Of a stretch of DNA of 64,000 nucleotides, positions 51,338 through 63,519 are shown piece by piece. Within the stretch, counting starts at the first letter, position 1. Each line of letters starts with the position of its first letter. Origin of the DNA: Silene latifolia. Taxonomy: Eukaryota > Streptophyta > Magnoliopsida > Caryophyllales > Caryophyllaceae. The notes under the pieces are model-generated. The model was not told the DNA's origin, searched no databases, and was given only the letters and a program-made list of their open reading frames with translations. The stretch spans positions 12,788,001-12,852,000 of the forward strand of contig NC_133526.1 in NCBI RefSeq assembly GCF_048544455.1, written 5' to 3'. A program made the translations under genes and the position numbers.

Positions 51338-52299
51338 TTTGCGTGGCTTATCAATTTGAAAACGTGTGCGAAACCTCTAGTCAATGGAGTTGGAATTATG
51401 CAAAAATCATTTACACAAATTAAATGAGGATTTTTACAAAAACGTTGGTCAAAACATCACTGCACAGGAACTTCCCGACCACAGCCCACTAAAACATTTA
51501 TTACTCTTAATCCGTATACCCTATAAGCATGAAACCGACGCCAAAAGAACACTAACTCACGAGGCTATTTCTCATAAAATTTTCATCCGTAGAAAATTAA
51601 CAGGAAGGAAATGACAGCAAGATCAGTTACAGAGTATAATCAAACAAAACGGATTTCAACACTAAATCATTCATTTTCCATGTTCCACCCTCTTACAACC
51701 ATACTATCGACACTAACTCATCCTAACTTAAATCTCGCACTTTTGTATATACGTGAACATCTACCCCATAGAAATCCTTTCGCATCCCGACCTACCCCTT
51801 ACATCTAATCACGATTGCTACGACTAGAAACAAGCAATTCAATGGTGTCTCTCATTACTATCACGATACTATACTAGCATGGCTTTGGGATCACATAACC
51901 ACACATTACCAGACATAATAGCACTATCAACACGTCATTCACATCCATCCAGATAGATATCATAAATTCGCAATTATTCTCATGCTCACGATTACCACAA
52001 TCCAACGCTTCATTGATTATTCATCCGATAAATATCATAATTCCAAAGACTAGGTCTCAAGGTATACATCAACTCGCTTATATCCAAGGTTTTCCTTCTA
52101 ACTACCCCATTCACTCGTTTTCTCTTGGGTTGCCTGGTTCAAAACTGAGAGGGCAAAAGAGCACGCATTAAGGGCGCCTTCTTAACCGCACTGTGAGCTC
52201 CTAACAGTTTATTCCCAGGGGTTCATTTTATTTAGACACATCCTACGTTCATTGGGTTCATTGGTTTAGGCCTGAGGATCGTTCGCTCTGATACCACTT
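51338..52299 (-). other. Leader and primer site of LARD-like element
   Basis: The primer site TGGTATCAGAGC (minus strand, 52285-52296) abuts the 5' LTR. The rest is untranslated leader, repeated at 45421-46387. Confidence 0.85.
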
Positions 52300-54516
52300 T
52301 GTAACACCCCCATTTATTTAAGGGCCTGAACTAGGACTCCTCAGATAAATGACGGTGTTACCATCTCGGTTTCCCGAGGTAGTGAATAACAAATTAAACT
52401 CCAAGGCAATTTATTTAACATTTTAACTTAATTATTACAAATTCTCCTTTTAAATTAAATTACAAGAACTGACGTAAGTAAAGGTGAAGTCTTCTAGATG
52501 ATGAACTAGCCACTAGGTCATCTGATCCAGTGTCTCACGCCCATCCAGCTCCCGTCCTATCTCATAAACCTGTCAAGTCTGCTCCCATAAAACGGTTCAT
52601 CACAGGTGTTCACGAATACACAGGTCAACCACGAGGTTGAGTAGGGAAAACAATAAAACAATAGAATATGATATGCATGATACTCCGTCACCTCCATCTC
52701 CACCTCAACTCATCACACACAACCCCGACGCCCACCATACCGATCCCCAGACTATATATATCGACCGTAGTCGATCTGCCCGCTCACAGCGGAGGACACC
52801 AGGGCAAGTCCTGCAGAACCAGCCTGGGCCTTATCACAACATCACATCATATCTCATCATCGTCACCACCACACCATCCTCCAACTCCAATGCATATGCA
52901 ATGCTCAACAGTAATCAATGCAACATGATATGTATATCAATGAATGAAATCATGCCAGCTATCAAAATAATTAAATAACATGATCAACACGAACAGTTCA
53001 GTCAACCACACTCCAGTGTATGATTCATAACATAATTTACAACCACGCACAAGTCATCGATCACAGCTCGGTCACATGTAACACAACAACTCAACACAAT
53101 TTAACAATACCGGTAAGTCAAGTGTATTTCCCTACCTCAGAGCTGCAGTCAAATAGTCGGAAGCCCGGTGATAATCCACAATAATTCGCCCTCTGAAATA
53201 TAATGAAATGATAACCAATTACTTAACTATTCCCATTCCCAAAATAGAAGTTACTAAAAATAGAAACTTTCCCGATATAGAAACTTTTCTCTTTTAACGA
53301 ACCCGACTCAAAATCCATTTCTAATTATACTTTAATACACTCGGGAATTAATTAAATAAATTATTAGATGACTCGGGATTAAATTAATTAATTAAGAATA
53401 CGATTCATTACAAATTGTAACGATTTAAATATGAAAAACCCGCTTCGAAAACAAAAATAACTCGATATAAACACGCCCCCTTCACACACGCGCACACACC
53501 ACCACAGGCCACCTCACCACCGCGACAACCACCTGACCCAACACCCACTCTGACCCAGCCACCAGCAAACACCCCCACTGGGGTCGACCCTCGCCGGCGA
53601 GGTGAACCACGGCTGTCTTTTGGCCTGGTTCACAGCCGCGCTTCACCACCGCCCCCTTTTCTCCTTTTACCACCACCGCAACCAACAACCTTACCCCTGC
53701 CAAACCACCACGCCCTTGTTCGCCGTCAGCCCACAAACACCGACAACCTAGCACCACCTTGTCGACCTCCCCCTAGTCAACGGTGGCACCACCCCAAAGC
53801 TACCCATCTAAACCCATCTGAAAACCCGCCAGTTAACCCGTGTGTCAACCCCTGTCGACAACACCTCCTGCCGCCATTTCCACCACCTATAACCCACCTA
53901 ACCACCACCAACAGGAGCGACTCCAACCACCCATTACCTATACCCCATCCGCAACCACCGTGAACACCTCCCTTAGACACTAAACAACCCACAACCCGCG
54001 ACATAAATACAAAACAGAGGAAAAAGGGGTTGAGTTCTTACCTTTACCGCCACCAAAACAGCCACCAGGGCCACCCTAGGTCGTCGTCAAAAGCCCCTGC
54101 CCTTCCTTGCTGCGCCGTCAACAACCCAGGCTCTCTCTCTCTCTCTCGTTTTGTGTGAAGGTTGAGATCTCGGCTGGTGAAGTGAGGGAGGCGGGTGAGG
54201 GGTGTGTCGTGTATTGCTAGGGTAAAACATTAGGTTAAAACTTAGGTTAGAATGGTGTTGGGTTAATTGGGTTAACATGGTATTGGGTAAACCCAAATGG
54301 GTCGAGGGTAAATGGTTTAGCTCACGTCTCGAATACCATATAAACCCGTCTCAAATAACTTATGCAACAGCTCGATTTTACGATATCAACAAGACTAAAC
54401 AATTAACTCGACTCAACTATTATCCCGACATAATTAATAAAATAATATGTATAATAATTATATATATAATAATATCCGTTTAATTAATTACATTATATAA
54501 AATACGGGGTATTACA
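52300..54516 (-). repeat. 5' LTR of minus-strand element
   Basis: 2217 bp, near-identical to 46388-48606. Its outer end at 54516 abuts the Helitron gene remnant, so insertion was within or next to that gene. Confidence 0.93.
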
Positions 54517-54729
54517 CCGGCGAATGTTCATGTTGTCCGTCCACCGAAACACCCCACCCGCCACCCATATTAAACCGTCTTATCTGACGGGGAAGAGCCA
54601 ATCACCCGCCCCATCTCGCCGGCCGACTACCCTGTCGGAAATCCCCATCTTGCCGGGCGATATGCCACGGGTTATTCCCGATTGCCCTTCACGGCCGTGG
54701 TGGCTACGAAATGTCGACGGGTGTCAGGT
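54517..54729 (+). pseudogene. Putative upstream exon of Helitron gene
   Basis: GC-rich and coding-like (IPILPGDMPRVIPDC, RPWWLRNVDGCQ) with a donor-like CAG/GTACCG at 54730. The left end is cut by the LTR element. Linkage to the Helitron gene is inferred from strand, order and compatible splice sites. Confidence 0.45.
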
Positions 54730-56338
54730 ACCGGTTTATTAGTTCCGTCTTTTCATATTCCTCTTTAATTGTTCACTAATTGTTAAATTGAATACGTATT
54801 GATTACGTATGGCTGGCACCGTTTGTCTTCCTAAACCGTCGTAAAGCTATTACATGAATAATTTTGTTAGCTGATTGCATTCCCAAATTCATTCTCGGTT
54901 CGCATCCATTTTGTTTCATTCTCACCTCGCTTTAAACGTACGTCTCAATTTTTCCATGCCTTCAATGTTGCGTTATTCACCCTTGGAGGTATACACTTCG
55001 TTCAATTCCGTATAATCGTCTGTTGGACTGTTTCGATTGTTACGAATTTAACTATTGCGTTATTTTATCGTACCATGATTTTGTAGGTATTCACTTTGTT
55101 CAATTCCGTTTAACCGTCTGTTGGACTTTTTGGGTTGTTACTAATTTAACTATTGCGTTATTTTATCGTACCTTGATTTTGTCGTAAAGGTGGTACCACG
55201 GTGAAATATTGGTAACCCGTCATTGATCGTCACAGAGACTATTCATATTGAGTATGTGTACAGTTTGAAGTTCCTCTATCAATGGCCTCAATTTTGTTGT
55301 TTATTAGTATTGAATTTAAGAAGGAACTCACGCATGAGAGGGGGATGATGAGCTGTTCATTTAATTTCTTTATAACTTGGTTTTTATTTAGGTAGGTGGT
55401 GAATTGTATTTTGCTAACAATATGAAGTATGTATTAATGAAGAGTACATCATCTATTTATTAGACAATCTTAAGATAAGACGTATATATCCGTCTCAAAC
55501 CAAAAGATTAATTTATTCAAAGGAATAAGAGTCCAAGAGTGTGTTTCTTTCTCACTGGAGTCATGTCTGAGTTATTTATTGTTATGATGTTATTACACGG
55601 AGTAATGGTGTAGCAGTGAGTAGCACGCACAAGTACTACATGTTAGCTTTTTCGTGTGACTTTGGTGTTTGTATTTTACAATCATAGTGCATCGGCCCCT
55701 TATTCATTTGTCTGGATTTAATAACTCAATAAATCCATACATAGAGAATACAGATTTATAGAAAAGTATTGATTTCCTATTTATGTGACTCAGTTATAAT
55801 AGGAGTAATAGTTTACTCAGTAGCTTACCCTACTTGGTATTAGGATTGACCCTAAGCACGTATCATGTCAAAGGCAAAAGTTTTTGAGACAATGGTCTAA
55901 AATGTCTAAAATGGTCACATTTGACCATAAAAATGGTTAAATTGGTCTCACTATTTGAATGATTATAACTAGGTTTGTGACTAGTGAAATTTAACCGATA
56001 ATATGGCATTGTCTACGGTGCGTTAATTCATCATTTTACGGTAGCTTTTTAATAATACGAGTACGTATACCTAGGAGCCGTATTTAGGGTGGTTGGGTGT
56101 TTGGGTAGTAAATGTAAATGGCTGCTGACAACGCACGTGATTATTTGGCTGCCGATATAGTTCCCAACTACCATTACCAGTCCCTCTTATTATTCTCATA
56201 TACTCTATTCTTTACTACTTAATACACCCAGTGTGATGGTATTACACAATATTCTATTGATATCAAACTTAGTTTTGGGTTTTCTCTATTGTTCGACTTC
56301 TCTCACTTTCTAACACAAAGATTGTTGTCCAATGTGCA
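54730..56338 (+). other. Probable intron of Helitron gene
   Basis: AT- and T-rich, no reading frame of note. It contains a diverged direct repeat of about 100 bp ('tcaattccgt(a/t)taa(t/c)cgtctgttgg' near 54998 and 55098). It ends at acceptor-like 'ccaatgtgcag'. Confidence 0.45.
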
Positions 56339-56418
56339 GTAAACACCTGAAGACCAAAAGTTGTGGACAATCAAAGTAGCAGAATACGGAAACAATAACG
56401 AGCAACTGTTGTTGACGG
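56339..56418 (+). pseudogene. Putative small exon of Helitron gene
   Basis: Bounded by 'gtgcag' and 'gacg/gtaaat'. One frame reads TPEDQKLWTIKVAEYGNNN, coding-like, continuing the previous exon's style. Confidence 0.4.
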
Positions 56419-56870
56419 TAAATCATGACTGTTAATTATTAATTTAGAGACCGTTTATCAACTTGATTTCTAATAAAATTGGTGATCCTACTTTCGGTTT
56501 TTATCCTGCAGATTGAGTATTTAATTTACTTTCCTTTGCTATGTCCTATTATTGTTATTTAAAATGATGTTGATCCATCAAATGATAGTCTAGAATGATA
56601 ACCTAGGGTTGTTCTGCCGAATCAAATTTTAATGGTAAAATGATAGTTGGTGTACAATTTCAACTAATTCTAACAATGGCCTCAATTTTGTTGTGTGGTT
56701 TTTCTTTTCTCTTTCTATGTTTGCGAGGAAACATAGTTTGTTAGCATTGCCTTTTCAGTGAAAAATTGTTTGATTTATGAAACAGTTGAGTCATTTTTTA
56801 TTCTCAGGGATAGTACTTTGATCATCTAATTATTTACCTGTGAAAAAAATAAATGACTTGCATTGTTAGG

Positions 56871-57100
56871 AAGAAATGGAGCATAGTTATCGTAAAAGAG
56901 GCCGCCCACGGAAGAACATGACGTCGGACATACAAATGGACAATATGGCAATGGCAATCGAACCAAGATTCCCCTTGGTAGCCGGTCAATCAACTCCGAA
57001 CGCAAAACTCCCGCCGCCTACGCAAAACCGGGCAAAGAACTCGTGCAAATGCAACAAACCCATCCAGCATTGTAAACAGTGCAAACAAAGGCGGTGATGA
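56871..57100 (+). pseudogene. First AT-hook exon of Helitron gene
   Basis: The exon follows the acceptor 'tgcattgttag' and reads EEMEHSYRKRGRPRKN. RGRPRK is a canonical AT-hook, a minor-groove DNA-binding motif common at the start of plant Helitron proteins. The later part is shared with the duplicated cassette, but its frame differs from that of the second copy because of small indels near 57025-57050. Confidence 0.6.
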
Positions 57101-57830
57101 GGTGGAATACAGGCCACGTAAGAGAGGACGTCCATGCATTGGAATAACTCCAGCTGCTGCCAAACATGTTACATGTGCTACTGAGACGGCGGGGGTTCCC
57201 AACGCCCACGTAAACGAACCAGGTGAGATAAGTTATAATTCTATATGACTATCCGCACACGGAGTTCACAAAACGTTTTAACATTAACTTGAAACCACAA
57301 CAAAGCAGTGCCGCACACAACCTCAGTGCCTACAACTCAGGAGCCGCCTAAAGCACCTACCAGGAATAAACCTGCAGGTACGCCCTTCTTTTTTCCCCAG
57401 CATTCTGTAAAAACCGTAACTGAAGAGAGGCATGCAGTAAATGTGTTTTCTACCAACACGTTAAATTAAACAGGCATCGCCCGCAAGGGTGTGACTCATC
57501 GCCAAATAGGCCGACCACGCAAGGCCAAACTACCAGGAAACCCCCGCCAATGCCCGACAGACAGCGGCTTGCACACAACAGAACCTTCAAGCTGTGAAAA
57601 AACCTCACCAGGTATTACCTTTTCCAATGCGCTTACTTACAAACTGATCTACGGAACTAATGAATATATAACAGTAGTTTAAAATTATTTCCGAGAAACA
57701 TGCAGGCCCCTCAACTACAACCTCTGAGCACACATCTCTGGAGAGCACAACCCCAGCGGTCATCTTATCTACAAGTAAGCCCCAATTCCTTTAAGCATTT
57801 ACGCCTATATAAACTACTTTCTACTCATTT
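56939..57830 (+). repeat. AT-hook exon cassette, copy 1
   Basis: Four small exons separated by short introns: EYRPRKRGRPCIGITPAAAK (ends CCAG/GTGAGA near 57220), an exon ending CTGCAG/GTACGC near 57378, GIARKGVTHRQIGRPRKAK (starts after 'taaacag' 57474, ends CCAG/GTATTA near 57610), and GPSTTTSEHTSLESTTPAV (ends near 57770). Two AT-hook cores (RGRP, GRPRK) are present. Confidence 0.65.
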
Positions 57831-57955
57831 CCGACAGAAAAACAAGTACGGTTACTCCACAAGTTTTTTCCCCTCCCTTCAGAGGTTCGTATACCAATTT
57901 GAGAACATACTAAACATACCCTGCCAAACAGGTACCATATCTGACATACCAGCGG

Positions 57956-58832
57956 ACAATATGGCAACTGAACCAAGATTCCCCTTGGTAGCCGGTCAAT
58001 CAACTCCGAACGCAAACCTCCCGCCGCCTACGCAAACCGCTGGCAGCAACTCAGAAGCAAATGCAACAAACCCATCCAGCATTGTAAACAATTCAAACAA
58101 AGGCGGTGACGAGGCGGAATACAGGCCACGTAAGAGAGGACGTCCATGCATTGGAATAACTCCAGCTGCTGCCAAACATGTTACTTGTGCTACTGAGATG
58201 GCGGGGGTTTCCAACGCCCACGTAAACGAACCAGGTGAGATAAGTTATAATTCTATATGACTATCCGCACACGGAGTTCACAAAACGTTTAACATTAACT
58301 TGAAACCACAACAAAGCGAGGTGTCGCACCCAACCTCGTGCCTACAACTCAGAACCGCCTAAAGCACCTACCAGGAATAAACCCGCAGTATGCCCTTCTT
58401 TTTTCCCAAAGATTTCGTAAAAACCGTGAATCAAGAGAGGCATGCGAAATGTGTTTTCTACCAACGTGTTAAATTAAACAGGCATCGCCCGCAAGGGTGT
58501 GACTCATCGCCAAATAGGCCGACCACGCAAGGCCAAACTACCAGGAAACCCCCGCCAATGCCCGACAGACGGCAGCTTGCACACAATAGAACCTTCAAGT
58601 CGTGAAAAAACCTCATCGTGTATTGCCTTTTCCAATGCGCTTACTTACAAACTGATCTACTGAACTAATGTATATATAACAGTAGTTTAAAATTATTTTC
58701 GGGAAACATTCAGGCCCCTCAACTACAACCTCTGAACACACATCTCTGGAGAGCACAACCCCAGTGGTCATCTTACCTACAAGTAAGTCCCAATTCCTTT
58801 AAGCATTTACGCCTATATAAACTGCTTCCTAC
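57956..58832 (+). repeat. AT-hook exon cassette, copy 2
   Basis: Tandem duplicate of copy 1 displaced by about 1017 bp, with the same exons, splice sites and AT-hook cores. The first exon (NMATEPRFPLVAGQSTPNA) reads through in frame to RKRGRPCIG here. Differences between copies are mainly small clustered indels. Confidence 0.65.
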
Positions 58833-58911
58833 TCTACTGTAAGTAGTGAAAAACCGTGAAATGTTACCACCACGAAGAGCAAACGAAATACGCCCTGTCT
58901 AAATTAAATTA

Positions 58912-60307
58912 ATGCTGCAAAACCAACAGGGAAATATTTAACAGCATGGAGCTTTGGAGGCCCTACCGAACTCTGTGAGTTTTGTGACGCCCTTGTCTGG
59001 AAGGAGGAATCCGTAGGCGAGACCCCCAAAAATGGCCGACCAAAATTCAATATATGCCGCCAAAAGGGGAAGGTAAAACTCACAATGCTCAAAGAGCCTC
59101 CAAAATTATTAAAAGAATTACTGGATCCCGTGGGTGGCACACGTTCGGCCGAATTTAGAAGGCTTATCCGGTCGTGTAACACTATATACGCATTCACATC
59201 CATGGGTGGCAAAGTCGACAACGCTATTAACAAAGGTGGTGTACCTTACTGCTTCAGACTAGGCGGCTAAAACCACCATAATATCGGCTCACTCCTGCCA
59301 CCATTGGGGAAACAACCACGATTCATGCAACTATACTTTCATGACACCGATAACGAACTAACAAACCGGGTGACATCCTTGAATGGGGAAGGCAAGAACA
59401 GCCTTCAACCGGAAATTTTGGAGGGCCTTTCCTAGATGATGTACGAGCACAACGAAATCGCAAAGGTATGCAAGATGGCCAGGGAGCGTATGGAAAATGA
59501 AGACCTAGAACATGTTCAACTACGTCTCAGGGCAGCCCGTAGCAAAGACGACAAACAGTTCAATCTCCCAACAAAGTGAATGAGTTTGCAGGACTCATTA
59601 TCGGGAATGGGAAACCGAAAAGGGGCACGTGATATCGTAATCCAAGAACGTGCAAGAGGGCTGCAACATCTCGAACTTCACCCGAAATTCATGGCAATGC
59701 AAAGATCCCCTAATGTTTCCTTACGATGAGGACAACTATAGATTAGGCATAAAGCACTTAGATGCGCAGCCACAACAAGCAAAAAGAAAAGAAAAACTGT
59801 TACAATGCAGGAGTATTACTCTTATAGGTTCCAAGAACGGTGGAAAAATGGGAAACTTATTGACGGGATATGTGTTCTCTGTGGGAGGTTAAGGCAACAG
59901 TTTATGTGTGACGTGTTTACGTGTGTTGAGGAGACTCGATTGGATTACGTCCGACACAACCAAAAAACAATTAGAAAATACTCTCTACGTGGCTTAACTA
60001 ATGTAGTCGCCGCTGGTGAAGTAACCCCTGCTTCACTTGTTCTTCCCCCATCTTATCCCAATTGTTTCAGAAACCTCTTCCAACTATACCAAGACGGACT
60101 GGCTATATGCTGATGGGCAGGCCCGCCGGATTTGTTCATCACTTTCACTTGCAACCCAAAATGGGAAGAGATCTCTGAATTCCTAAAAGCCATCCCTGGC
60201 CAATTGCCTGAAGACTGTCACGACATCCTTGCTAGAGTGTTCAAAATTAAGCTAGATGAACTCATTGTGGACTTGACCAAGAGAGCTTTCTTTGGTGAAA
60301 CACTTGA
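58912..60307 (+). pseudogene. Helitron replicase N-terminal region, decayed
   Basis: Motifs of the plant Helitron-like N-terminal domain in order: SFGGPTELCEFCDALVW, CRQKGKVKLTMLKEPP, YAFTSMGGKVDNAINKGG, NHHNIGSLLP, RDIVIQERARGLQ, PLMFPYDEDNYRLGI, QQFMCDVFTCVEETRLDYV, NCFRNLFQLYQDGLAIC, PDLFITFTCNPKWEEI. The frame is broken by TAA at about 59268, TAG at about 59430, TGA near 59578, shifts near 59590-59800, and TGA at 60111 directly before WAGPPDLF. Several stops look like C-to-T changes in Gln or Arg codons. A donor-like GAAG/GTATTA at 60307 starts an intron. Confidence 0.9.
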
Positions 60308-60872
60308 AGGTATTACGTTAATCATTACTTATATTCAATATAACTTATGTTCAACATAATTCAATATACACCGTTATACATGTGCACTAGAACTGTATCC
60401 CCAAAAGTTACACGGCCGAAATATCTGACACTGTCAGGAGATGACATTCACGCTAAGCAATGTCTTTTTTCATATTAATTGGTTAGTTATACACTACAGT
60501 TCCACAAAATTGGGGTACCACATGTGACAGCAGTCTTATTTCTGTAAAATGAATAAAAAGACAATGACCCACTAGTGGTTTCTAAATACACTACATCCAG
60601 AAACACCACAAAATTCATTTGTTACCATCCTTTTTATTTTCCTTTCTACTTCTTTTAAAATTTGTTTAGGTAAATCCCGCTACCCCCAACCTACCAAAAT
60701 AAATTGAATGCCTACATGCTGAATGTGATATTGTATAAACTAAGGAAAACAAGTGATACGCTACTTTCCAGGGTTGATACCACCGTATAGGTAGCAACCA
60801 CACTTTAAGAAAAATTTAAGCAGATCATATGTACCTTATTACTAACTTCTTCCATACCACTCAGTTATTTAT
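60308..60872 (+). other. Intron of Helitron gene with decayed exon copy
   Basis: Begins GTATTACG and ends TTATACAG, AT-rich. At 60488-60625 it holds a degenerate copy of the start of the next exon. Confidence 0.7.
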
Positions 60873-62075
60873 ACAGTGGAGTTCCAGAAAAGAGGGTTGC
60901 CGCATGCACACATTTGCTTATTTTTGCGGCCTGAAAGTAAACAAACTGACCCATCGGAGATAGACAAAATTATCAGCGTTGAATTACCAGATAAAGCACA
61001 AGATCCTACAGGATATGAAGCAGTCGTGCAATTCATGCTACATGGCCCTTGTGGAGAGGCAAAGACCAGCTCACCCTGTATGGTTGATGGCAAGTGCTCC
61101 AAGTACTATCCAAGAGATTTTTGCTCTCACACATCTGTCAGCGACGACGGTTACCCTGTATATCGTCGAAGAAAAGATGGTAAAGAAGCGGAGAAGAACG
61201 ACCACACTCTTGACAATAGATTTGTTGTCCCTCACAACATTGACCTATTAGTGAAATACCAAGCCCACTTGAATGTGGAATGGTGTAACAAACATAGGTC
61301 AGTCAAATACCTATTCAAGTACATGTCCAAAGGGCCGGATATGGCACACGCAAGCCTGCATGAAGTACGTCCTCACATAAACGAAGAGAATGTAAATTAA
61401 CAAATAGTTGATGAAATTGAAACATATCTTAAATGTAGATATGTGTCTGCTTCCGAAGCTTGCTGGAGGGTGTTCACATTTGAAATACAATACAAGCAAC
61501 CGCCGGTCCAACGCCTACCTTATCACTTAGAGTTCGAACAAGATGTTTTGTTTGAAGATTCTGAGGCGGCAGATGACATCCTAGAAAGAGTGGGGGATGC
61601 AAAAACCACCCTTACTGAATGGATGGTTACAAACCAAAAACATGAAGACGCACGCTCGTTAACATACGCTGAGTTCCCCACTGAATGGGTTTGGGACAAC
61701 AACGGTAAAGTATGGACAAGACGGAAAAAGGGTTTCAAAATCGAGAGGATATACTTCGCTAACCCAAATTCTGGAGAGTCGTACTACTTACGTCTTCTAC
61801 TAAACATTGTGAAGGGGGCAAAATGTTTTGCAGATATCCGCACTGTGGACAAAATTGTTCACCCTACATATAAGTCAGCTTGCAATGCTCTTGGCCTATT
61901 AGACGGAGACGAGGAATGGCATGTAGCCTTGACCGAAACAGCATCATGGGCAACTGCTCAACAACTACGACAAATGTTTGCAACATTGCTACTATTCTGT
62001 GAGGTCGCAGATCCAAAACAGTTGTGGCTAGATCACTGGAAAGAATTGTCAGCAACGACGCCTTGGATAGGCCAA
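60873..62075 (+). pseudogene. Helitron Rep domain (HUH and two-Tyr motifs), helicase missing
   Basis: Starts EFQKRGLPHAHICLF, where H-A-H is the metal-binding HUH motif of the rolling-circle replicase. Then NIDLLVKYQAHLNVEWCN and KYLFKYMSKG, then after a TAA at 61398 the two-tyrosine segment YLKCRY and VSASEACWRVFTF, which contains the catalytic Tyr pair. Further Helitron motifs follow (TYAEFPTEWVW, ESYYLRLLLNIVKGA, SWATAQQLRQMFATLL). Similarity ends at about 62075 (LWLDHWKELS), where the Pif1-type helicase should begin. The gene is therefore truncated and inactive, but both catalytic motifs are preserved. Confidence 0.92.
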
Positions 62076-62102
62076 GAGCATTGCAAGCTCTTATCAACTT
62101 GA

Positions 62103-62939
62103 TTTCTAATAAAATCCTTATGTTTTTCTGTTTGTAAAATTGACTGAAAGGTTCGGGCATTTGAGACGCGAAGTTGCTTAGTGTTTTTAAAATATGTAAA
62201 AGTTGACTGAAATGACTTATTGGGTAATGGTGGAGTCAGTGTCACATGCTTTTTCTTTCGGTTTACATATTTCATTTGTTGTTGGTGGCTAGAATTAAGG
62301 TTGTGACTTAAACCTTCGATTCTTTGTGTATGGACAGTTTATCCTTTGCTATATGTATATAGAATTCTCGTAGATTAGTATTAGGTTTTCTTTTTTAATT
62401 TATACGTTTTCCCTTTTGGCCTTTTTTTTCTCCTTAGGACCGTATATTTATATGCTATATAGTATTAACTGTGTTTCTGTTATTATTAATTTACTTTTAA
62501 TTTATAATTGTATTCCCTCTTTAAATTAGACCTTTGATTCTGCTAAATTGCTTGTTGTTGATGTTTCAGTTTTTTAAATTTCTTTACTATTCTTTTCAAT
62601 TAATGCTGTTTACATTGGTGTTATTGTACGTTTTGTGTTGTCCTGGTTATTTATTGTTTAGTAGTAGTGGTCATTTTAATTGTTTTGATTATTTTGTATG
62701 TTTTTATTATCATTGAATTGAATATTAAATTAGATTAGCTGTTAGAAGTCCTCTTATATCTCAATTTTTCTCTTCTCTTTGTAACGGTGATTTTTTGTTT
62801 GTGTTTTGTATTTAAGACTTGGTTATTATTTTCGTGGTTATTTGCATTCTCTTTTATTAATTCTACTGATCAATACTCTTTTATTATTTGATCTTCTTGT
62901 CTTTTTAGATTACATTAATTAATTAATTTGTGGTGCTTG

Positions 62940-62989
<50 letters not shown>

Positions 62990-63005
62990 CCTATTTTATT
63001 CCATA
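62103..63005. other. T-rich sequence between Helitron remnant and Agenet repeat
   Basis: No coding signal. The T-rich plus strand ending in 'gtttattttccag' at 63063 looks like an intron of the Agenet fragment. It contains a (TA)n tract at 62943-62988. Confidence 0.55.
62943..62988. repeat. (TA)n microsatellite
   Basis: About 22 TA units just left of the inverted repeat. Confidence 0.95.
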
Positions 63006-63480
63006 CATATCATGTTGTATTCATCTTATAATCTTTCCTTTTCATTTGTTGTTTATTTTCCAGTTGATTCTTGTTTACGCAATGGCCGTTACTGACGTTG
63101 GTGACGTAGTGGAGGTGATGTTTTTCGAGTTGGGCTTTATTGGTTCCTATTTTCTTGCAACCATAGTATATTTATTGGGAGATGCTGAAGTGTATGTTCA
63201 GTTTCACCAGCTTTTGTCACCCACTGGTTCTCGCCTTCTGAGAGACGTTATTGGGGTTGAGCACATACGTCCTTTGGCCCCTTCATTGCGAGGATGGAGT
63301 ATGGTCTTTATGATCACGTTGACGTGTTTGTCAACGATGGCTGGTGGACCGGGCGTGTTATAGACGTCTCCGGTGTAGAAGGTTACTATGAGATATTTTT
63401 TGAAATGTATGATGAGGTTTCGTATAATGTTAACTATGAGATGCGCCCGCGTCTCGATTGGGAGAATAATAGGTGGGTGG
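63006..63480 (+). pseudogene. Agenet-domain gene fragment, left arm of inverted repeat
   Basis: An exon follows the acceptor-like 'gtttattttccag'. ATG at 63082, then VGDVVEVMFFELGFIGSYF, YVQFHQLLSPTGSRLL and VEHIRPLAPS give a first Agenet (Tudor-like) domain. A one-base shift near 63290 is followed by YDHVDVFVNDGWWTGRV and YYEIFFEMYDEVSYN, then RPRLDWENNRWV, the second Agenet domain. Agenet proteins bind chromatin or RNA-associated partners in the nucleus. The frameshift also exists in the right arm, so the fragment was already broken before it was duplicated. Only the first part of the gene is present. Confidence 0.88.
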
Positions 63481-63519
63481 GCGCATCTCGATTGGGAGAT
63501 ACGTGTCAACCCAAGAAAA
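63481..63519. other. 39-bp loop of Agenet inverted repeat
   Basis: Unpaired spacer between the arms. Its first 19 bases (gcgcatctcgattgggaga) repeat the arm sequence at about 63443-63465. Confidence 0.9.

Larger units (their letters stand above)
46388..54516 (-). mobile_element. Minus-strand LTR element without recognisable gag or pol (LARD-like)
   Basis: On the minus strand: LTR (54516 to 52300), tRNA-Met primer site, 3.7 kb interior, polypurine tract, LTR (48606 to 46388), then a second primer site and leader (46387 to 45421). LTR ends are TGTAATACCCC and GGGGGTGTTACA. The interior has no capsid, protease, RT or integrase motif. The 3.18-kb direct repeats 45421-48606 and 51338-54516 make a partial tandem. 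The family is undetermined; LTR ends and primer would fit chromovirus-type Ty3/gypsy relatives. Confidence 0.85.
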
